DNA of 64,000 bases from Lysobacteraceae bacterium (lineage in GTDB: Bacteria > Pseudomonadota > Gammaproteobacteria > Xanthomonadales > Rhodanobacteraceae), in NCBI GenBank assembly GCA_021372495.1, contig JAJFUF010000036.1:62001-126000 (forward strand). Direction: 5' to 3'. This document shows, one piece after another, positions 8,283-17,819 of the stretch. The notes beneath the pieces are model-generated. The model made no database searches. It saw nothing but the letters and a program-made list of their open reading frames with translations, and was not told the DNA's origin. How positions within the stretch are numbered: position 1 is the stretch's first letter; the number at the start of each line of letters is the position of its first letter. The position numbers and the translations under genes are program-made.

Positions 8283-8627
8283 GATCGGAGTAGGAAGTTG
8301 GGAACAGGAAGTGGGGAGTGGAAGCAGGACGATGGTAGGCGCTGCACGGCGGGGATGCACGCCGCGACGGCCGCCCGGGCGCCCCCGCCTCCCGCGCGGA
8401 TAGCGTGTGCTCCGCGCACGAATCCCGGCTCCGGCCGTACGCGGAGCGCGCGCTGCGCCCCTCCGCCTCCCGCTCCCTGCCCCCGGCCTTTGCTGCACCG
8501 TACCTTGCACTGCAACACGGCGCTTGTTATCAAGGGCGTTCCGTCCGCGCAGGACGACCGCGCTCGGCCCCGCTGGATGGGCCGTCGCCTCCCCTGATCC
8601 AGACCGCAACCCGCACGGGAGGGACAC
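8283..8627. other. divergent intergenic region kynA/pdhA
   Basis: 345 bp without a gene. The kynA-proximal part is purine-rich low-complexity DNA (8288-8335). From 8335 there is a GTAG followed by imperfect inverted repeats. At 8401-8420 lies TAGCGTGTGCTCCGCGCACG, closely similar to the REP-like hairpin at 33014. A candidate sigma-70 promoter for the dehydrogenase operon is at 8505-8533. No clear kynA promoter was recognised. Confidence 0.5.
8505..8533 (+). promoter_or_regulatory. candidate promoter of the pdh operon
   Basis: TTGCAC (8505-8510), a 17-base spacer, then TATCAA (8528-8533). It matches the sigma-70 consensus at most positions and stands out against the surrounding GC. It would give a leader of about 88 bases before the GTG of pdhA. 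Predicted from sequence only. Confidence 0.45.
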
Positions 8628-9707
8628 GTGTCCATCGCCGCCACGTTCGAAATCGAATACCTGCAGTACCTCGACGCCGAGGGCAAGCCGGTCCGCAAGG
8701 ACCTGCCCGAGTTCACCCGCGACCTCGAGCACATGGTCGAGCTGTACAAGCTGATGGTGTCCACGCGCGTGTTCGACACCAAGTCGATCGCGCTGCAGCG
8801 CACCGGCAAGCTCGGCACCTACGCCTCCTGCCTCGGCCACGAGGCCGCGCACGTCGGCATCGGCAGCGCGATGCGCCGCGAGGACGTGCTGGCGCCGAGC
8901 TACCGCGAATACGGCGCGCAGCTCTACCGCGGCGTGCAGCCGCGCGAGGTGTACATGTACTGGGGCGGCGACGAGCGCGGCAGCGACTTCCAGAAGGCGC
9001 CGAAGCACGACTTCGCCTGGTCGGTGCCGATCGGCACGCAGTGCCTGCACGCGGCCGGCGCCGCGCTGGCGTTCAAGATCCGCAAGGAGCCGCGCGTGGC
9101 GGTGTGCACGATCGGCGACGGCGGCTCGTCCAAGGGCGACTTCTACGGCGCGATCAACATCGCCGGCGCGCAGAACCTGCCGCTGGTCGCGGTGATCGTC
9201 AACAACCAGTGGGCGATCTCGGTGCCGCGGCGCATCCAGTCCGGCGCCAAGACGCTGGCGCAGAAGGGCCTGGCCGCGGGCCTGTTCGCCATCCAGGTCG
9301 ACGGCAACGACATCATCGCGGTGCGCAAGGCGATGGACGACGCGCTGGAGCGCGCGCGCAGCGGCCAGGGCGGCAGCGTGATCGAGGCCGTCACCTACCG
9401 CCTCGGCGACCATACCACCGCCGACGACGCGCGCCGCTACCGCGGCGAGGCCGAGGTCAAGGACGCCTGGACGCGCGATCCGGTCAAGCGCCTGCGCGCC
9501 TGGCTGGAATCGAAGAAGGCCTGGAGCGAGAAGAAGGAAGAGGCCTGGAAGACCGAGTGCGAGGCGTGGATGGACGAGGAGGTGAACGCCTACCTCAAGA
9601 CCCGCACGCAACCGGTCGAAGCGATGTTCGACTACCTCTACGCCGAGCTGCCCGCGGACCTGGTCCAGCAGCGCGAACAGCTGCTCGCGCTCGAGCGCGG
9701 CCACTGA
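8628..9707 (+). CDS. pdhA: pyruvate/2-oxoacid dehydrogenase E1 component, alpha subunit
   Basis: 359 residues. The thiamine-diphosphate subunit of the heterotetrameric E1 that decarboxylates a 2-oxoacid and passes the acyl group to E2. The ThDP motif runs from [10 protein letters not shown] to VNNQWAIS (GDG...NN). The phosphorylation-loop region [12 protein letters not shown] and [11 protein letters not shown] are typical. The GTG start at 8628 has a strong GGGAGGG upstream. The next gene encodes E1-beta 17 bp downstream and then E2. Alpha/beta E1s of this type act on pyruvate or branched-chain 2-oxoacids; pyruvate is the usual annotation in Xanthomonadales, but sequence alone does not settle the substrate. 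Confidence 0.9.
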   Translation: MSIAATFEIEYLQYLDAEGKPVRKDLPEFTRDLEHMVELYKLMVSTRVFDTKSIALQRTGKLGTYASCLGHEAAHVGIGSAMRREDVLAPSYREYGAQLYRGVQPREVYMYWGGDERGSDFQKAPKHDFAWSVPIGTQCLHAAGAALAFKIRKEPRVAVCTIGDGGSSKGDFYGAINIAGAQNLPLVAVIVNNQWAISVPRRIQSGAKTLAQKGLAAGLFAIQVDGNDIIAVRKAMDDALERARSGQGGSVIEAVTYRLGDHTTADDARRYRGEAEVKDAWTRDPVKRLRAWLESKKAWSEKKEEAWKTECEAWMDEEVNAYLKTRTQPVEAMFDYLYAELPADLVQQREQLLALERGH

Positions 9708-9724
9708 GCAGGGAGCACCGATCC

Positions 9725-10705
9725 ATGGCACAAATCACCCTTATCGAAGCCGTGACCCAGGCGCTCGCCTACGAAATGAAGCACGACGACCGCGTCGTGG
9801 TGCTCGGCGAGGACGTCGGTGTCAACGGCGGCGTGTTCCGCGCCACCGTCGGCCTGCAGGAGAAGTTCGGCGAGCTGCGCGTGATCGACACGCCGCTGGA
9901 CGAGACCACCATCGCCGGCGTCACCGTCGGCCTCGCCGCGCAGGGCATGCGCCCGGTCGCCGAGGCGCAGTTCGAAGGTTTCATCTATCCGATGATGGAA
10001 CAGATCGCCTGCCACGCCGCGCGCATGCGCAACCGCACGCGCGGGCGCCTGAGCGTGCCGGCGGTGTGGCGCGCGCCGTGGGGCGGCGGCATCCACGCCC
10101 CCGAGCACCACTCGGAAGCCAACGAGCACCTGTTCACCAACATCCCCGGCCTGCGCGTGGTGCTGCCGTCCTCGCCCAGCCGCGCCTACGGCCTGCTGCT
10201 GGCGGCAATCCGCGATCCCGACCCGGTGATCTTCTTCGAGCCCAAGCGCATCTACCGCCAGTACAAGGAAGAGGTGCCGGACGACGGCGAGGCGCTGCCG
10301 CTGGACGTGTGCTTCGTGCTGCGCGACGGCGAGGACGTGACCCTGGTGACCTGGGGCGCGCAGGTGAAGGAAACGCTGGAGGCCGCCGAGGCGCTGGCCG
10401 CCGAGGGCATCAGCGCGGAGGTGATCGACGTCGCCACGCTGACCCCGCTCGACTTCGACACCATCCACGAGTCGGTGAAGAAGACCGGCCGTTGCGTGAT
10501 CGTGCACGAGGCGCCGCGCACCGCGGGCTTCGGCGCCGAGATCGCCGCGCGGTTGTCCGAGCACGCGATGTACGACCTGCTCGCCCCGGTCGAGCGCGTC
10601 ACCGGCTACGATACCCACATCCCGCTGTTCCGCCTGGAAATGAAGTACCTGCCCAGCGTGGAGCGCATCGTCGCCGCGGCCAAGCGCACGCTGGCGGCGA
10701 GCTGA
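9725..10705 (+). CDS. pdhB: pyruvate/2-oxoacid dehydrogenase E1 component, beta subunit
   Basis: 326 residues. Transketolase-like pyrimidine-binding and C-terminal domains, partner of the alpha subunit in E1. Family blocks include [66 protein letters not shown] and the C-terminal [17 protein letters not shown]. The start ATG at 9725 has GGGAGCA upstream; the frame is open for a long way further 5', but that part is the antisense-like shadow of pdhA. It lies 11 bp before the E2 gene. Confidence 0.92.
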   Translation: MAQITLIEAVTQALAYEMKHDDRVVVLGEDVGVNGGVFRATVGLQEKFGELRVIDTPLDETTIAGVTVGLAAQGMRPVAEAQFEGFIYPMMEQIACHAARMRNRTRGRLSVPAVWRAPWGGGIHAPEHHSEANEHLFTNIPGLRVVLPSSPSRAYGLLLAAIRDPDPVIFFEPKRIYRQYKEEVPDDGEALPLDVCFVLRDGEDVTLVTWGAQVKETLEAAEALAAEGISAEVIDVATLTPLDFDTIHESVKKTGRCVIVHEAPRTAGFGAEIAARLSEHAMYDLLAPVERVTGYDTHIPLFRLEMKYLPSVERIVAAAKRTLAAS

Positions 10706-10716
10706 GAAGGAACGGA

Positions 10717-12057
10717 ATGATGAGCGACATCAAGACCTTTCTCCTGCCTGACCTCGGCGAAGGCCTGCCCGACGCCGAGATCGTCGAGTGGCACGTCAAG
10801 GAAGGCGACGTCATCCGCCTCGACGCGCCGCTGGTCTCGATGGAGACCGCCAAGGCCGTGGTCGACGTGCCCTCGCCCTACTCCGGCAAGGTCGCGCGCC
10901 TGCACGGCAAGTCCGGCGACGTGATCGCCACCGGCGCGGCGCTGGCCGAGTTCGAGATCGACCCCAGCATGCCGCAGCGCGCCGAAGCCGAAGGTACCGG
11001 CCACCACCACGCGCCGCCGCCGAAGCCGGCGGCGCCGAAACCCGCCGCGGCGGAGCCGGCCAAGGCCGCGCCCAGCGGCGACGCCGGCACCGTGGTCGGC
11101 GCGATGGAGGCCAGCGACCGCGTGGTCGGCGCGCAGTACACCAGCGTCGGCGGCGTCAAGGCGGTGCCGGCGGTGCGCGCACTGGCGAAAAAGCTGGGCG
11201 TCGACCTGGCCCGCGTGGCGCCGTCCGGCGAAGGCGGCGTGGTCACGCTGAAGGACGTCAAGGACGCCGCCGCGGCCGGCACCGCGCGCGTCGGCGCCGC
11301 GCCCGCAGCGCCCCAACCCGTCGCGGCCGCGCCGGCAACGCCGCATCTGGCGCCGCAGCGCAGCACGCTGTCCGCCGCCGGCAGGCCGATGCGCACCACG
11401 CCGCCGAACGTGGAGGCGCTGGGCCAGCCCGAGCAGTTGAAGGGCGTGCGCCGCAACATGGCGCGGGTGATGGCCGACTCGCACGCCAAGGTCGTGCCCA
11501 CCTCCATCGTCGACGATGCCGACCTGCACCACTGGCAGCCGGGCAACGACATCACCGTGCGCCTGATCCGCTCGATCGTCGTCGCCTGCAAGACCGTGCC
11601 CGCGCTGAACGCCTGGTTCGACGGCGAGGCGCTGACCCGCACCCTGCACCCGCACGTCGACATCGGCCTCGCGGTCGACACCGAGGAAGGCCTGTTCGTG
11701 CCGGCGGTGCGCAACGCCGACGTGCTCGACGCCGCCGGCATCCGCGCCGCGGTCAACCGCGCGCGCGCCGCCGTGCTCGACCGCAGCATTCCCGCCGAGG
11801 AGCTGAGGGGCTACACGATCATGCTGTCGAACTTCGGCATGTTCGCCGGCCGCTACGCCTCGCCGGTGGTGGTGCCGCCGTGCGTCGCCATCATCGGCGC
11901 CGGCAAGCTGCGCCACGACCTGGTGCCGGTGATGGGCGGCATTGAAACCCACCGCGTGATCCCGCTGTCGCTGACCTTCGACCACCGCGCCGCGACCGGC
12001 GGCGAGGCGGCACGGTTCCTGAAGGCGATGCTGGACGACTTGGCGAAGCCGCTTTGA
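10717..12057 (+). CDS. dihydrolipoamide acyltransferase E2 of the 2-oxoacid dehydrogenase
   Basis: 446 residues. Lipoyl domain 5-80 with the lipoyl-lysine at K46 (METAKAVV); Ala/Pro/His linker about 90-120; E3/E1-binding domain about 147-181 (VRALAKKLGVDLARV...GEGGVVTLKDV); second Ala/Pro linker; catalytic domain about 232-446. The catalytic HxxxDG motif reads DHRAATGG (422-429): His and Gly are kept but the Asp is replaced by Thr, which is noted as a finding. Two adjacent ATGs (10717, 10720) follow AGAAGG; the first is used here. No lipoamide dehydrogenase follows, so E3 must be elsewhere. Confidence 0.9.
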   Translation: MMSDIKTFLLPDLGEGLPDAEIVEWHVKEGDVIRLDAPLVSMETAKAVVDVPSPYSGKVARLHGKSGDVIATGAALAEFEIDPSMPQRAEAEGTGHHHAPPPKPAAPKPAAAEPAKAAPSGDAGTVVGAMEASDRVVGAQYTSVGGVKAVPAVRALAKKLGVDLARVAPSGEGGVVTLKDVKDAAAAGTARVGAAPAAPQPVAAAPATPHLAPQRSTLSAAGRPMRTTPPNVEALGQPEQLKGVRRNMARVMADSHAKVVPTSIVDDADLHHWQPGNDITVRLIRSIVVACKTVPALNAWFDGEALTRTLHPHVDIGLAVDTEEGLFVPAVRNADVLDAAGIRAAVNRARAAVLDRSIPAEELRGYTIMLSNFGMFAGRYASPVVVPPCVAIIGAGKLRHDLVPVMGGIETHRVIPLSLTFDHRAATGGEAARFLKAMLDDLAKPL

Positions 12058-12086
12058 GGATCGGGATTCGGGATTAGCGTGATTCC

Positions 12087-12154
12087 GTAGGGTGGGCCTT
12101 GGCCCACCGTCCTCGTGGCGTGAGGCCGGCGCGGTGGGCTGAAGCCCAGCCTAC
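12087..12154. repeat. REPIN-like pair of inverted GTAG repeats
   Basis: GTAG at 12087-12090 followed by the hairpin GGTGGGCC-TT-GGCCCACC (12091-12108). About 25 bp later comes an inverted second unit GGTGGGCTGAAGCCCAGC ending in CTAC (12133-12154). Two GTAG-headed hairpins facing each other match REP doublets (REPINs; SMAG elements of Stenotrophomonas). Just upstream (12058-12077) are GGGATTC-type short tandem repeats. Confidence 0.75.
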
Positions 12155-12265
12155 GCGGTTCGGGGCCGGGCCACGGGCCCCGGAAGGCCATGGATCACGC
12201 CCCGGCTCGCCGGGGCGAGGATTGGCGGAGGATCCTTCCGCCACGAAACCACCGAGGTGTCCGCC

Positions 12266-12649
12266 ATGCACCACAGCCGTCTTGCCGGTTTCGTAATCGA
12301 CTGCCGCACCGACGATTTCGAGGCGGCGGCGCGCTTCTGGAGCGGCGCGCTCGGCCTGGCGGTCAAGCCGCCCTCCGACAGCGAGCTGCGCTACCGCGAG
12401 TTCGAAAACGCGCCGGACGGCCTCGAGCTGCTGCTGCAGCAGGTCGAGCACGACAGCCGCGCGCACCTCGACATCGCCACCGACGACCTCGAGGCCGAGG
12501 TCGAGCGCCTGGAAGCGCTGGGCGCCAAGCGCATCGAGTTCGTCAAGCGCTGGTGGGTGATGCAGGCGCCGACCGGGCATCGTTTCTGCGTGGTGCTGCG
12601 TCCGCGCGAACAGCTCGAGGGCAATGCCAACCGCTGGGAATCGGCCTGA
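12266..12649 (+). CDS. VOC (glyoxalase/bleomycin-resistance fold) protein
   Basis: 127 residues, a single VOC domain of paired beta-alpha-beta-beta-beta modules. Recognisable pieces are DFEAAARFWSGALGLAV at the start, LELLLQQV, HLDIATDDLEAEVERLEALGAKR and a C-terminal WWVMQAPTGHRFCVVLRP. Many members are metal-dependent lyases, dioxygenases or resistance proteins, and this small type is usually of unknown function. ATG 12266 is preferred because GAGG lies eight bases upstream; an overlapping GTG at 12257 would start inside the ribosome-binding site. It stands alone between a REP pair and the next gene. Confidence 0.8.
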   Translation: MHHSRLAGFVIDCRTDDFEAAARFWSGALGLAVKPPSDSELRYREFENAPDGLELLLQQVEHDSRAHLDIATDDLEAEVERLEALGAKRIEFVKRWWVMQAPTGHRFCVVLRPREQLEGNANRWESA

Positions 12650-12731
12650 GCACCGACGTGCGGCGACGCCGGGGTTAAACGCTGGCGGTCGTCGGCGCAT
12701 CCCACCGGCGATCCCTGCCGGAGATTCGCCC

Positions 12732-13526
12732 ATGCGCTCCTGGATGCTGCACGCCCTGGTCGTCACCCTCGCCGCCGTCGCGCTGCCCGCGCGGGCCGCG
12801 CAAGCCGACGTGGAAGTGATGATCGTCGGCACCTACCACATGGCCAATCCCGGCCGCGACCTGCACAACGCGCACGCCGACGACGTCCTCGCGCCCGGTC
12901 GCCAGCGCCAGCTTGCCGATGTCGCCGCGCACCTGGCGCGCTTCAAGCCCACGCGCATCGCGGTCGAGTGGCCGGCGGACGTCGCCAAGGCGCGCTACGC
13001 CGCCTACCTCGACGGCACGCTGGGCGATTCGCGCAACGAGGTGGCCCAGTTGGGGTTCCGCCTGGCGAAGCTCGCGGGCGCGCGCGAGGTCGACGGCATC
13101 GACGTCGACGGCGAGTTCCCCTTCGAAGCGGTGGATGCCTACGCAAAGGCGCACGGCCAGCAGGCCATCCTCGACGACGCCAACGCGCAGGTGCAGGGCT
13201 TCGTCGACGCCATGCAGGCGAAGATCGATGCCGGCACGGTCGCCGACGTGCTGCGCTTCCTCAACGATCCGGCGCGCATCGCCCACGACAACGCCTTCTA
13301 CCGCGAGACGCTGCTGATCGGCGCCGGCGCGCAGCAGCCCGGCGTCGACCTCCTGACCGGCTGGTACAAGCGCAACTTCGCCATCTGCGCCAACCTGGTG
13401 CAGCGCGCGCACGCGGGCGACCGCGTGGTGGTGTTCTACGGCTCCGGCCACGCCTTCCTGCTGCGCCAGTGCGTGCAGGAGATGCCGGGCTACCGGCTGG
13501 TCGAGGCGAACGACTACCTGCCCTGA
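12732..13526 (+). CDS. exported DUF5694 protein (TraB-like)
   Basis: 264 residues with a Sec signal peptide (cleavage probably after ALPARAAQA). The mature part starts VEVMIVGTYHMANPGRD and ends with VVVFYGSGHAFLLRQCV. These G-x-x-H blocks resemble the two metal-binding motifs of the TraB/ChaN/EreA group, and the overall pattern is that of DUF5694. A periplasmic hydrolase role is possible but unproven. ATG 12732 follows GGAGA. The 3' end overlaps the convergent small membrane gene by 13 bp, so there is no space for a separate terminator. Confidence 0.75.
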   Translation: MRSWMLHALVVTLAAVALPARAAQADVEVMIVGTYHMANPGRDLHNAHADDVLAPGRQRQLADVAAHLARFKPTRIAVEWPADVAKARYAAYLDGTLGDSRNEVAQLGFRLAKLAGAREVDGIDVDGEFPFEAVDAYAKAHGQQAILDDANAQVQGFVDAMQAKIDAGTVADVLRFLNDPARIAHDNAFYRETLLIGAGAQQPGVDLLTGWYKRNFAICANLVQRAHAGDRVVVFYGSGHAFLLRQCVQEMPGYRLVEANDYLP

Positions 13527-13831
13527 GCGGGCACGGCGCGCGCGCGGAACAGCCGTGCGCGCAGCAGCAGCGCCGCCAGCAGCACGGCGGCGAAGCCGCC
13601 GTAGGCGGCCAGCGCGGCGATCACCTGCTTCCAGATCGCGCCGGCGTCGCCGTGGTCGGCGGCGTAGGCCACGTCCGCCAGCAGCAGCGCCGCCAGCACC
13701 GCGAGCAGCAGCGCGGCCAGGTCGAACGCGCGGCGCGCCAGCGTGCGCGGCAGCGTGCGCGGGAACGCCCAGTACAGTCCGCCGAGGACCGCCAGCCACG
13801 GCGCCAGCAGCAGGATCGCGAGGAAGCGCAC
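13514..13831 (-). CDS. small membrane protein downstream of trpS
   Basis: 105 residues, three or so hydrophobic segments (FLAILLLAPWLAVLGGLYW; LAALLLAVLAALLLADV; VIAALAAYGGFAAVLLAALLL) with basic ends. Not recognised as a named family. The start is a GTG two bases after the trpS stop, so it is read from the trpS message by coupling. Function unknown. The open frame and the coupling to trpS support it as a real gene. Confidence 0.65.
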   Translation of the reverse strand: MRFLAILLLAPWLAVLGGLYWAFPRTLPRTLARRAFDLAALLLAVLAALLLADVAYAADHGDAGAIWKQVIAALAAYGGFAAVLLAALLLRARLFRARAVPAQGR

Positions 13832-13833
13832 GT

Positions 13834-15267
13834 TCAGCCCTCCCCGGCCTGCTGCCAGAGCGCTTCCATCTCGGCGACCAGCTTGTCGACGGCCGCGTCG
13901 CGCGCCGCCGGTTCCGCGCGGGGGCCGCCCTCGGCGAGGCGTTCGCGGCCGTACCACAGCTCGTAGGCGTGGCCGCCGACGTGCTCGGTCTTGCGGATCT
14001 CCAGATCGCCCGGTCCCCACGCAAACGAGGCCGCGCCGCCGGATTTCTGCAGCACGCGGATCCACTCGCCGGCCGCCTGCGGATCCTCGAACGGCACCGA
14101 CAGCAGCAGTTCCTCGCCGTCGGCGGCGAGGAAGCGGAAGTGGAAATGCCCGTCCTTCTCGCGGAAGCTGACGAAGCGCGCGCCCTTCGCACCCTTCTTC
14201 TTCGGCTTCTGCGCCGCCGGCGCGGCCAGTTCGCGCATCGAGCGCAGGCCGACCGCCGCGCGCAGTTCGGCGAGGAACGGCGTGGCGAGCGCGCGCGCCT
14301 TCTTCGCGCCGGCCTGCAGGATGTCCTCGATGTCGGCGGGGCGCGCGATCAGCGCCTCGTAGCGCGCGCGCATCGGCGCCAGTTCCGCGTCGATGCGCTC
14401 GAACAGGCGCTGCTTGGCCTCGCCCCAGGCCAGCCCGCCTTCCAGCTCGCGGCGGAACGCCGCGGCTTCGTCGGCGCCGGCGAAGGCGCGATAGATGGCG
14501 AACAGGTGCGAGCTCTCCGCGTCCTTCGGCTCGCCCGGCGCCTTCGAGTCGGTGACGATGCGCAGGATGCTCTCGCGCAGGCGCCCGGCGCCGCCCGCGA
14601 ACAGCGGGATGGTGTTGTCGTAGCTCTTCGACATCTTGCGGCCGTCGAGGCCGGGCAGCGTCGCCACCTGCTCCTCGATCGCCGCCTCCGGCAGCGCGAA
14701 GCAATCGCGGCCGGCGCCGAACAGGTGGTTGAAGCGCGCGGCGACGTCGCGCGCCATCTCGATGTGCTGCACCTGGTCGCGGCCGACCGGCACCCGCATC
14801 GCGTCGAACCCCGATTGCTTGCGGGCGAACATCAGGATGTCGGCCGCCATCAGGATCGGATAGCTGTACAGGCCCATGGTCACGCCGGCGTCGGCGTCCT
14901 CGCCGGCGGCGAGGTTGGCGTCGACCGCGGCCTTGTAGGCGTGCGCGCGATTCATCAGTCCCTTCGCGGTGACGCAGGTCAGCAGCCAGGTCAGCTCGGG
15001 GATCTCCGGGATGTCGGACTGGCGGTAGAACGTGACCTTGTCCGGATCGAGCCCCGCGGCCAGCCACGAGGCGGCGATCTCCAGGCGCGAGCGCTGGATG
15101 CGCAGCGGATCGTCGCACTTGATCAGCGCGTGGTAGTCGGCGAGGAAGTAGAACGACGCCACCTCCGCGCGGCGGCTGGCGGCGACCGCCGGCCGGATCG
15201 CGCCGACGTAGTTGCCGAGATGCGGCGTGCCGGTGGTGGTGATGCCGGTGAGGACGCGAAGGGCCAT
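13834..15267 (-). CDS. trpS: tryptophanyl-tRNA synthetase with C-terminal extension
   Basis: 477 residues against about 330-340 in most bacteria. Charges tRNA-Trp with tryptophan. The class I signatures are intact: TPHLGN (HIGH-type, 14-19) and KMSKS (211-215). The catalytic and anticodon parts end near 340. A Lys-rich linker (354-361) then leads to an extra domain, 363-477, whose first half ([22 protein letters not shown]) resembles the small YegP/DUF1508 fold. The start at ATG 15267 gives the usual N-terminus; an in-frame upstream ATG at 15345 is less likely. Longer TrpS proteins are, to my recollection, a trait of Xanthomonadales. Confidence 0.95.
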   Translation of the reverse strand: MALRVLTGITTTGTPHLGNYVGAIRPAVAASRRAEVASFYFLADYHALIKCDDPLRIQRSRLEIAASWLAAGLDPDKVTFYRQSDIPEIPELTWLLTCVTAKGLMNRAHAYKAAVDANLAAGEDADAGVTMGLYSYPILMAADILMFARKQSGFDAMRVPVGRDQVQHIEMARDVAARFNHLFGAGRDCFALPEAAIEEQVATLPGLDGRKMSKSYDNTIPLFAGGAGRLRESILRIVTDSKAPGEPKDAESSHLFAIYRAFAGADEAAAFRRELEGGLAWGEAKQRLFERIDAELAPMRARYEALIARPADIEDILQAGAKKARALATPFLAELRAAVGLRSMRELAAPAAQKPKKKGAKGARFVSFREKDGHFHFRFLAADGEELLLSVPFEDPQAAGEWIRVLQKSGGAASFAWGPGDLEIRKTEHVGGHAYELWYGRERLAEGGPRAEPAARDAAVDKLVAEMEALWQQAGEG

Positions 15268-15404
15268 GGGTCTGCGTCGCGGAAGCGAGACCGTCAAGTG
15301 TACGGGATGCCCGCTGCCGCGCAACGCCGCCATGCCTTTGCGCACATGCGGCCACCTGCCCGGCGCCGGTTATGCTCGCGGTCCGATTCCCGCGGAACCC
15401 AGCG

Positions 15405-17552
15405 ATGTCGCGCACTCTCTTCGCCCTGGCCCTCGCCGCCGCCCTGCCCGCCGCACTCGGCGTGCGCGCGTCGTTCGCGCAGGAGGCAACCCCGCCGGCC
15501 AAGGAGCTGCCGCGCGTCGAGGTGCGCGATCGCCTGCGCGACGACACCCCGGCCAAGCTCGACCACCTGATGAAGGAGGTCGACGGCGCGAAGATCACCG
15601 TCACCAGGAAGACCACGGTCACCAAGCTCGACCAGCAGCCGACGGTGATCGGCAACAACCAGCGCGAACTGCTGGTGCGCTCGCCCGGCCTGCTGGTTTC
15701 CGAGCAGCAGACGCCGACGCAGTTCAACCTGAGCTACCGCGGCATCGGCAATCCGCAGGAGTCCGAGTACACGCTGGTGATGCAGGACGGCCTGCCGATC
15801 ATGAGCGACTGGATCGGCTTCCCCACCCTGTACTACCTGCCGCTGCCGCAGAACGTCGAGGAAGTGCAGCTGATCCGCGGCGGCTCCAGCCTGCTGTACG
15901 GGCCGGAGCCCGCGCCGGTGGTCAACTTCGTCAGCCGCCGGCCGCAGCCGGGCGCGCCGCTGGGCGGCGTCACCGAGAACGTGGTCGGCAGCCACAACCT
16001 CGTCTCCAGCTACAACGCGCTGGAAGGCACCGCCGGGCCGTGGGAGTTCCGCGCCGACGCCGCGTACGTGCGCAGCGACGGCCCGCGCGACAACAGCGAC
16101 TCGCGCGTGCGCAACGCAGACTTCTACCTCGGCTGGCGCCCGGACGAGCGCCAGCACTGGGGCCTCGACCTGCACGCCTGGCGCGCCGAGGCCGGCGATC
16201 CCGGCCGCATCGGTTTCCCGCAGTGGCAGGCGAATCCGGACCTGACAGTGACGCCGGCCAACCGCAACTGGGTCGACCGCACCACGCTGGTGCTGAGCCA
16301 CGAGCGCGAGTTCGGCGATGCCTGGTACTTCGAGGGCAAGGCCTGGACCGGCTACCAGGACCTCGCCAGCCGCAGCGCCGCCGGCTTCGTCGCGCCGCAG
16401 CCGCCGCCGGCCAGCACCACGCTGCAGGACGAGCAGTTCCGCACCACCGGCACCGACCTGCGCGTGCGCCACCGCTGGGGCCGCGGCAACGCGTTCACCG
16501 CCGGCACCGTGCTCTACCACGCCGACGCGCCGTTCCGGCAGTGGACCTCGCCCGACCTCGCCGTCGACCGCTACGACCGCAGCGGCACGCCGCGCCTGCG
16601 CCAGCAGCGCAGCAGCGACTACGCGGCGGTGTTCGCCGAGAACGTGTTCCGCCTGCCGCACCGCATCCACATCGTGCCGTCGGTGCGCATCGAGCACGAG
16701 CGCGTCGCCGTCGACGAGAGCGTGCGCCCGCCGTTCCTCACCCGCCCGCTGATCGACACCGCGGTCAGCCGCACCGTGCCGTTGTTCGGGCTCGGCATCG
16801 GCAACGACTTCGGCCACCAGAACGAGACCTACTTCAACGTCTCGCAAGGTTGGCGCCCGCTGCGCTACTTCGACATCGCCTCGCCGTTCTCCAACCTGCG
16901 CCCGGGCGGCACGCTGGATCCGTCGAAGTCGCTGTCCTGGGAGGCCGGCGTGCACGGCACGCCCGTCACCGGCCTGTACTACGACGCCAGCGTGTTCTGG
17001 ATCGACTTCAAGAACCGCATCGAGTCGCAGCGCATCAACGCCACCGACGTGATCAACGTCAACAGCGGCGACACCCGCCATCGCGGCTTCGAGGGCGAAC
17101 TGAGCTACGACTTCCTCGCCCGCGGCGACAGCGGCCGGCACCTCGTCGCCTTCGCCAGCCTGAGCCTGCTGAACGCGCGTTTCACCGACAGCGCCAATCC
17201 GGCGCAGGTCGGCCTGGTGCCGGCGTACGCGCCGCGCTATCTCGCCAAGGCCGGCCTGACCTGGCGCACCGATGCCGGCGTCAAGCTCAGCCTGACCGGC
17301 GTGTCGGTGGCCTCGCAGTTCTGGCAGGACTCCAACCAGCCGAAGGGCACGGGCGATGCGTTCCTGCCGGCGAAGATTCCGCAGTACACCGTGTGGGATC
17401 TCGCCGCCGACTGGCAGGTGACGCCGGGGCTGCGTCTGCTCGGCGGCGTCGCCAACCTCGGCGACAAGCGCTACTACGCGCGCGTGTGGCAGACCGGCCT
17501 GGAACCGGCCGACGGGCGCACCTGGTACGCCGGCGCGGCGCTCGGCTTCTGA
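15405..17552 (+). CDS. TonB-dependent outer-membrane receptor, FecA-like
   Basis: 715 residues. Signal peptide (MSRTLFALALAAALPAALG...SFAQ), a short N-terminal stretch with a TonB-box-like LPRVEVRD, a plug domain (about 60-170: QQPTVIGNNQRELLVRSPGLLV, YRGIGNPQESEYTLVMQDGLPI, VQLIRGGSSLLYGPEPAPVVNF) and a 22-strand barrel ending ADGRTWYAGAALGF with the terminal Phe. The plug looks most like the iron(III)-dicitrate receptors. No FecIR pair or iron transporter is adjacent; the next operon imports sulfate, so the substrate is open. ATG 15405 begins a proper signal peptide; an ATG 11 codons upstream would spoil it. Confidence 0.9.
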   Translation: MSRTLFALALAAALPAALGVRASFAQEATPPAKELPRVEVRDRLRDDTPAKLDHLMKEVDGAKITVTRKTTVTKLDQQPTVIGNNQRELLVRSPGLLVSEQQTPTQFNLSYRGIGNPQESEYTLVMQDGLPIMSDWIGFPTLYYLPLPQNVEEVQLIRGGSSLLYGPEPAPVVNFVSRRPQPGAPLGGVTENVVGSHNLVSSYNALEGTAGPWEFRADAAYVRSDGPRDNSDSRVRNADFYLGWRPDERQHWGLDLHAWRAEAGDPGRIGFPQWQANPDLTVTPANRNWVDRTTLVLSHEREFGDAWYFEGKAWTGYQDLASRSAAGFVAPQPPPASTTLQDEQFRTTGTDLRVRHRWGRGNAFTAGTVLYHADAPFRQWTSPDLAVDRYDRSGTPRLRQQRSSDYAAVFAENVFRLPHRIHIVPSVRIEHERVAVDESVRPPFLTRPLIDTAVSRTVPLFGLGIGNDFGHQNETYFNVSQGWRPLRYFDIASPFSNLRPGGTLDPSKSLSWEAGVHGTPVTGLYYDASVFWIDFKNRIESQRINATDVINVNSGDTRHRGFEGELSYDFLARGDSGRHLVAFASLSLLNARFTDSANPAQVGLVPAYAPRYLAKAGLTWRTDAGVKLSLTGVSVASQFWQDSNQPKGTGDAFLPAKIPQYTVWDLAADWQVTPGLRLLGGVANLGDKRYYARVWQTGLEPADGRTWYAGAALGF

Positions 17553-17737
17553 GCGCCGCGGCATACGGCCGCGCGGCGGCGCCGGCTGGACGGGCGCGCG
17601 CGCATTCGCTACCGTGAACGGGTTTCCCAGGGGATCTCCGAATCCATGCCGGTATCCGCGCCGCGGACACGCGGGGGCGCGCTTCCGCATCTCACGTGCC
17701 TTGCCGCGCAAGGACCCTGCCCCGGCACGGCGGGCCG

Positions 17738-17757
17738 CCGATACCCCGCCGTATCGG
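17738..17757 (+). promoter_or_regulatory. inverted repeat upstream of the sulfate operon
   Basis: CCGATAC (17738-17744), 6 bases, GTATCGG (17751-17757): a perfect 7-6-7 palindrome 63 bp before the sbp ATG. A direct CCTAAC repeat follows at 17775-17791. It could be an operator for the sulfate operon or a leader hairpin; it does not resemble a standard CysB site that I can recognise. The rest of the 267-bp gap shows nothing else clear. Confidence 0.4.
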
Positions 17758-17819
17758 ATTTGCCCGGAACTCCCCTAACGGCGCCCTAACCGGATGCCTG
17801 TTAGACGAGAGGCGGTCTC

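Noticed and set aside
8282..9731. Very long open frame antisense to pdhA continuing the kynA frame upstream
   Set aside because: In roughly 70% GC DNA antisense frames stay open by codon bias. The pdhA frame has full ThDP motifs and kynA has a normal start at 8282.
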